From Chitinophagaceae bacterium (GTDB taxonomy: Bacteria > Bacteroidota > Bacteroidia > Chitinophagales > Chitinophagaceae): a stretch of 40,327 bases of DNA. The stretch is from NCBI GenBank assembly GCA_025360525.1, contig JANYCA010000158.1, positions 1-40,327 on the forward strand. Direction: 5' to 3'. Positions within the stretch are counted from its first letter, which is position 1. Every line of letters starts with the position of its first letter. Shown piece by piece: positions 36,086-40,327 of this stretch. Both the position numbers and the translations under genes were made by a program. Under the pieces are notes generated by a model that saw nothing but the letters and a program-made list of their open reading frames with translations, searched no databases and was not told the origin of the DNA.

Positions 36086-36949
36086 CTATTTGATCAGTAA
36101 ACCTGCCTTTAAACCAAATGTTGTAGAAAATCCCGGACTTTTACCGAGGCGGGCATTTCCATAATTGTAGGCAGTGTTCCCATCACTGTAATACTGGTTA
36201 TCTGTCCTGTTTTTGTTATCTGCACCGTAACCAAGGCCCCAATAAATATCAAGCAAAAACTTTTCACCAAATACCCACTGTTTACCAAATTCTATTTGCA
36301 AAGCACCGAAGGTTACATTTTGTTTTTCTACGTTATAAGATTGGGTGGCTGACTTATAAACGACTTTATTTTCGCCGTAGTTACCAAGGTAGAAGATCGG
36401 CTTTACATAACCGCCTTGCATGATATGGGTAAACCTGGTTCTTCCAAAAATAAAGTCGGGCAATTTATTAAACTTATAACCGGCAGATGCGAACAACCCC
36501 ACTTGTTTCTTTTTTACATTGTAAGTAGTCATGTCGTAATATTGAAGCTGATCACTTTTTCCGAGCCCTATAATGCCCAACGAAATTTCGTAACTTTTGC
36601 CTACACCGATACTTTTCTCAAAACTAACCTGTGTAAATCCCAGCAAAGGAGAAAGAAAATCTATTTTGATGGCTTTGTTTAATTGTCCGCTGTAATTTTC
36701 CATGTCCTTAAGGTCGGGTACATAGGTTTCTTCACGGCCATTTTGATAGACTATTTTATTGATGGAATTTTTATCAATTGCATAAACAGGCCCATCTGGA
36801 TTATCAGGAATTTTATACTTTATTTCACTGGTGCCAATTTCAATTATTTTGGCTTTTACCTGGCTACCGTTTCTTTTAAAAATTACATCTTGCGAATAAC
36901 TGGTTGTTGTAAAAAGAATTACAACAAAAAGGCACATGATAGATTTCAT
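36086..36949 (-). CDS. Secreted protein, probable outer-membrane beta-barrel, unknown function
   Basis: The 287-residue product has a signal peptide (MKSIMCLFVVILFTTTSYSQ). A short N-terminal domain (~21-75: DVIFKRNGSQVKAKIIEIGT, then KYKIPDN and NKIVYQNGREE) is widespread at the start of Bacteroidota envelope proteins. The rest (~95-287) alternates hydrophobic strands with Gly/Tyr/Asn turns (ISLGIIGLGKSD, VGLFASAGYKFNKL, LLDIYWGLGYGADNKN) and ends in FSTTFGLKAGLLIK, as expected of a small barrel. No ligand motif is visible. It is isolated on both sides and flanked by the two direct repeats. Confidence 0.8.
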   Translation of the reverse strand: MKSIMCLFVVILFTTTSYSQDVIFKRNGSQVKAKIIEIGTSEIKYKIPDNPDGPVYAIDKNSINKIVYQNGREETYVPDLKDMENYSGQLNKAIKIDFLSPLLGFTQVSFEKSIGVGKSYEISLGIIGLGKSDQLQYYDMTTYNVKKKQVGLFASAGYKFNKLPDFIFGRTRFTHIMQGGYVKPIFYLGNYGENKVVYKSATQSYNVEKQNVTFGALQIEFGKQWVFGEKFLLDIYWGLGYGADNKNRTDNQYYSDGNTAYNYGNARLGKSPGFSTTFGLKAGLLIK

Positions 36950-37315
36950 ACTTTAGGTTTAAAGATTAAGACAAGATTTTATCGTAAAGCGTTGCACAGG
37001 TATTTCTCATTATTATGCAGCAGTAGTACCTAACAATTATACTTTTTATTTAGCTGTTAGTGGCTTAGAAGCAATTTTTCAGCAGCTGGTTTTACGGTAC
37101 CACCTAATACAATAGCTTATACGCTGACTGTAAAGCCATTGTTATAATTTATAAAGTAGGTGTGCTGTTTCTTTTGCCCAACGGCGGTGGATGATTGCTA
37201 CATGCTTCCCCATTGCTAAAAATGCTTGGCTCATGCCTTCGGTTGTTGGCAAAAAAACGAAATTGGCATTTACTGAGTAGCCTGATTTCATTAAAGACAT
37301 TCCAAAAAAGCAAAG
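36950..37315. other. Intergenic region between the barrel protein and the GH2-GH53 gene
   Basis: The 366 bases hold direct-repeat copy B (37201-37298) at their left-gene-distal end. The rest shows no gene, no exact -7 box for the minus-strand barrel gene and no terminator for the glycosidase gene. Confidence 0.6.
37201..37298 (+). repeat. Degenerate direct repeat, copy B
   Basis: This segment, starting CATGCTTCCCCATTGC and including TGCCTTCGGTTGTTGGC and GGCATTTACTGAGTAG, aligns with copy A at 35892-35987 in the same orientation. It ends 17 bases before the stop of the GH2-GH53 gene. Confidence 0.6.
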
Positions 37316-40300
37316 CTATTTACGCTTCAAATACGTCCTGCTCATTTCATCATACAACGATAACAACTTATTTGATTTACCATCTGTGTCAAAAAATTGT
37401 TCCCAGGTACTGAGTGGTTCCCAGATACAGGTTCCCTTTCCTTTTCCGTTGGGCAAATCAAATGCAATTTTATTTACTTCTTCTTTTAAGGCGGAGTATT
37501 CAACCACAATTACGTCTTTGTTGTAACGGCGTACAAGGTCGTTAAGGTTATTGTCAAGATCGGCCAATGTACCATGCCATTTTGGATAATACGATTGACC
37601 AATTACATCAAAATGAACGCCACGGGCAATCATGTTATCGATAAAGAAAACAGATTCGTTGTTTTGTCCGCCCAACGCAACATGCAACATCATTTGCACC
37701 GTTGGGTCAACGGCTTTTACGGCTGCGGTACCTGCACAAAGCAATTGTGCCAACTGATCAATATTTGCCACATTACCATCCGGCCATACAATGCCATGAT
37801 TAATCTCGTTGCCTACCTGTACCATATCCGGCGTTGTGCCTTGTGCCTTTAAATCTTCCATTACCTTTTTTGTATAATCGTACAAAGCCTTTTTTAAGTC
37901 TTCAAACGACAGGTTTTTCCAGGCAGTGGGTTTGTATTGGTGACCAGGGTCGGCCCAATAATCACTGTAATGAAAATCGAGCAATAATTTTAGTCCGGCA
38001 GCTTTTACACGCTTTGCCATTTGCAGGGTATAATTCAAATTGCAAAAACCTTTCTTTGGTGAGTAACCGCTATCCTGCGCAGGATCATGAAAAATGCGCA
38101 GGCGCACATAATTGATACCATGATCTTTAATGATTTCAATGGCATCTTTTGTTACACCCTTATCGGAAAATTGTATACCCTTTTCTTCAAGCTCCGGCAA
38201 AAAAGAAATATCAGCCCCCATCATCTGATCAACTGTTCTGGGTTTTGCAGCCTCACCGGTTAGTTTATATTTTTCATCAATCGTAATAACATTTACTTGA
38301 TCTGGTGCAACCATGATTACGTCGGTTGAACCGGCAGATAAACTATTGGCAGCTGCCTCTACTTTAAAAATACCTGGCTTAGTACCTGACTGAATAATCA
38401 ACTGGCATTTACCATTGAACAAACTGCGTTGCCACAAACCATCTGCACATTTATCAGCTTCGTGACTGCTGGGATCACCATTGCCCACGCCGATAATTTT
38501 TGAATCACCTTCAACTTTAAATTTAATAAGGTTGTCTGCATCCGGCACTTCACGGCCTTCCCGATCAACTACTGTAACATTCATTACCGCTACATCTTTA
38601 CCATCGGCCAGCATAGTAGTTTTGTAGGGTGTTAATACTACTTCTACTGGCACACCAGTTGTTTCAATTTTTGCGGTGAGTTTTCTTCCTCTTTTGTATG
38701 CCACCGCTTCTAACCTACCTGGTTCAAATGCTACGTTCCATTGCAGATGGCTGTTGCGTGGCATCTCTTTCTTTCCTAAACTTTTACCGTTTAAAAATAA
38801 CTCTACATCATCGGCATTACTGTTAACCCATACATCAATTTGCTTTTTCGGTTGCCCCCACTCGTTATGATGATTCCAGTGCGGAGAAATATGCAAAACA
38901 TCTTTATCCGTCCACCAGCTTTGATAATAGTAATAAATATTTTTTGGAAAGCCGCATACATCCATCACACCAAAATGAGAATTGATATTGGGCCATTTAA
39001 AGGGTGTTGGTTCTCCCCTGTAATCAAAGCCTGTCCAGATAAAACCACCCAGCCAATAATCGTTGGTAGCTGCAAGCTTCCACCACTCTTCTGCCCGGCT
39101 CGCCCACCAGGGAGCAATAATATCCTGGTCGGGTAAATACCCACGAACAGAATCTTTTACCAGTTGGCCACGGGTGGTTACCGTGCTACCCATCTCGGTA
39201 CCAAGCAGGGGTTGATCGGGATGATCTTTATGATAATCCGCCACAGCAAATTGCCGATAGTTAAAACTGCGGACAGGAATTACTTCGTTCACACCTTTAT
39301 AAACATTTGCCAAATCAGCAGCGTACGTGCAGGTACGGGTGGGATCAAGTTGTTTCAACTTACTGATGAAAGTTTCTGCAATGCGTTTACCATAAGCGTT
39401 GGTATGAAACCATCCTTCTTCGTTGCCAATGCTCCACATAAAAACACATGTGCGGCTGCGGTCTCGTTTTACCAGGCATTGAAACTGGTCCATATATTCA
39501 GCACTACTGTTGAGCAATCGTTGTTCATCCATCACTAGCATACCAAGGCTATCACAAGCATCTAACAACTCAGGCGTTGGTGCATTGTGACTGGTACGAT
39601 ATGCATTTGAACCAAACTGTTTTAACAATCCAATGCGGTAGTATTGCAAATAATCCGGTACCGCACTTCCCACACCTGCCTGATCCTGGTGATTGTTTGT
39701 ACCCAATATCTTTACATGCTTTCCGTTTAAGAAAACACCGTTGGGTTTAATTTCGATAGTACGGAAACCAAAGCGAAATTTTTTAGTGTCAATAACAATT
39801 CCATTCTGTTTTAACTCTACTGCCACCCGGTACAGATAAGGGTTATCTAATGACCATAAGGTTGGATTTACCACATTAATGAGTTGCTTAATTGTCTTCT
39901 CCTCATTTGTATTAATGGTAAGGGCTGTCTCTTTTACAGCACCTATTTTAGCACCACTTCTGTCGGCCAAATAAATATTGATGGAATAATTTCCGCCGGA
40001 AGTATATTCATTTACAATACTGGTTTCTACATTCAATATTGCTTTGTTACCGTTGATGCTTGCATAAGCAAACACCCCATCGGTGGCTATATGTGTATTG
40101 GGATAACTGTTGAGCCACACATGCCGGTAGATGCCGGCACCTTCGTAAAACCAGCCTTCGTATTGCGTGGCATCAACCCGAACGGTAATCACATTATTGC
40201 GATCGTAATTGAGAAAATCTGTTACATCATAATTAACACCCACATAGCCGCTCTTGTTATTGCCCAGATAAAATCCGTTGATCCATACCTGTGCATCCCG

Positions 40301-40327
40301 AAAAATTCCATCAAACTGTAGTTGAAA
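37316..40327 (-). CDS. Fusion of GH2 beta-galactosidase and GH53 endo-beta-1,4-galactanase (5' end cut off)
   Basis: The frame is open to the window edge, so the N-terminus is missing; 1003 residues are visible. The first ~30 (FDGIFRDAQVWINGFYLGNN) belong to the GH2 sugar-binding domain. Then come the Ig-like domain, the GH2 barrel with acid/base Glu in MWSIGNEEGW (codon 39419-39421) and nucleophile Glu in LGTEMGS (39194-39196), and two C-terminal GH2 accessory domains. From about 38221 to the stop, ~301 residues form a GH53 barrel: MGADISFLPELEEKG, NYVRLRIFHDPA, LLLDFHYSDYWADPG, acid/base Glu in QVGNEINHG (37805-37807), IGQSYYPKWHGTL and nucleophile Glu in VVEYSA (37499-37501). GH53 cuts beta-1,4-galactan internally and GH2 beta-galactosidases trim galactose, so one polypeptide could do both. 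The secretion signal lies outside the window. Confidence 0.93.
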   Translation of the reverse strand, partial: FQLQFDGIFRDAQVWINGFYLGNNKSGYVGVNYDVTDFLNYDRNNVITVRVDATQYEGWFYEGAGIYRHVWLNSYPNTHIATDGVFAYASINGNKAILNVETSIVNEYTSGGNYSINIYLADRSGAKIGAVKETALTINTNEEKTIKQLINVVNPTLWSLDNPYLYRVAVELKQNGIVIDTKKFRFGFRTIEIKPNGVFLNGKHVKILGTNNHQDQAGVGSAVPDYLQYYRIGLLKQFGSNAYRTSHNAPTPELLDACDSLGMLVMDEQRLLNSSAEYMDQFQCLVKRDRSRTCVFMWSIGNEEGWFHTNAYGKRIAETFISKLKQLDPTRTCTYAADLANVYKGVNEVIPVRSFNYRQFAVADYHKDHPDQPLLGTEMGSTVTTRGQLVKDSVRGYLPDQDIIAPWWASRAEEWWKLAATNDYWLGGFIWTGFDYRGEPTPFKWPNINSHFGVMDVCGFPKNIYYYYQSWWTDKDVLHISPHWNHHNEWGQPKKQIDVWVNSNADDVELFLNGKSLGKKEMPRNSHLQWNVAFEPGRLEAVAYKRGRKLTAKIETTGVPVEVVLTPYKTTMLADGKDVAVMNVTVVDREGREVPDADNLIKFKVEGDSKIIGVGNGDPSSHEADKCADGLWQRSLFNGKCQLIIQSGTKPGIFKVEAAANSLSAGSTDVIMVAPDQVNVITIDEKYKLTGEAAKPRTVDQMMGADISFLPELEEKGIQFSDKGVTKDAIEIIKDHGINYVRLRIFHDPAQDSGYSPKKGFCNLNYTLQMAKRVKAAGLKLLLDFHYSDYWADPGHQYKPTAWKNLSFEDLKKALYDYTKKVMEDLKAQGTTPDMVQVGNEINHGIVWPDGNVANIDQLAQLLCAGTAAVKAVDPTVQMMLHVALGGQNNESVFFIDNMIARGVHFDVIGQSYYPKWHGTLADLDNNLNDLVRRYNKDVIVVEYSALKEEVNKIAFDLPNGKGKGTCIWEPLSTWEQFFDTDGKSNKLLSLYDEMSRTYLKRK

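Noticed and set aside
1..40327. tRNA, rRNA, CRISPR array, IS transposase, prophage or SusC/SusD pair
   Set aside because: Looked for across the window by eye; no cloverleaf, rRNA segment, regular spacer array, transposase motif or SusC/D pair was seen.

Overview
The window looks like a chromosomal stretch from a Bacteroidota bacterium, most likely family Chitinophagaceae. This rests on several signs read from the sequence. There is a type IX secretion sorting domain. TAnnTTTG-type -7 boxes lie just upstream of several starts, and purine-rich Shine-Dalgarno sites are absent. CarB is short and lacks the MGS domain, and Rho carries a long low-complexity N-terminal insert. The DNA is AT-rich with characteristic interspersed repeats. 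No rRNA, tRNA, CRISPR array, transposase or prophage was seen. This is mostly housekeeping chromosome with a few accessory pieces. The window cuts a gene at each end.

Layout. Positions 1-543 hold the C-terminus of a secreted T9SS cargo protein. serS (868-2145) is followed by a lone OppC-like permease whose upstream region is a perfect six-copy heptanucleotide repeat. A convergent Lrp/AsnC regulator has an 18-bp palindrome over its likely transcription start. A GH130-like lipoprotein and a small membrane protein follow on the minus strand, then carB. A large imperfect inverted repeat separates carB from comEC-purH-eamA. A DUF1016/YhcG-type PDDEXK nuclease gene sits alone at 14195-15217. A polysaccharide-deacetylase-like gene (minus) is divergent from lpxH-(beta-propeller-like)-mscS. 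A second inverted repeat follows.

The minus-strand block 23528-19847 is a selenium-tRNA operon, mnmH-X-selD. X is a secreted Pro/Ala/Thr-rich protein whose start overlaps the end of mnmH. rho and a D-lactate dehydrogenase-like gene follow, also on the minus strand. asnS, a GNAT acetyltransferase, gcvT, an SRPBCC protein, comB and a large SWIM-SNF2 helicase run on the plus strand. The window closes with an outer-membrane-type protein flanked by two degenerate direct repeats, and a 5'-truncated gene that fuses a GH2 beta-galactosidase to a GH53 endo-galactanase.

The strongest leads are: (1) two same-architecture DNA palindromes with an ACA-N-TGT core, exactly 108 bp apart inside the DUF1016 nuclease gene; (2) the GH2-GH53 fusion, with all four expected catalytic glutamates present; (3) the uncharacterised secreted protein embedded in the selD/mnmH operon; (4) a palindromic repeat unit inserted in frame into purH next to the catalytic Lys-His, with a related smaller insert at the domain junction of carB; and (5) the heptamer tract in front of the permease as a possible variable promoter. 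All functional statements come from reading motifs by eye; no database search was run.
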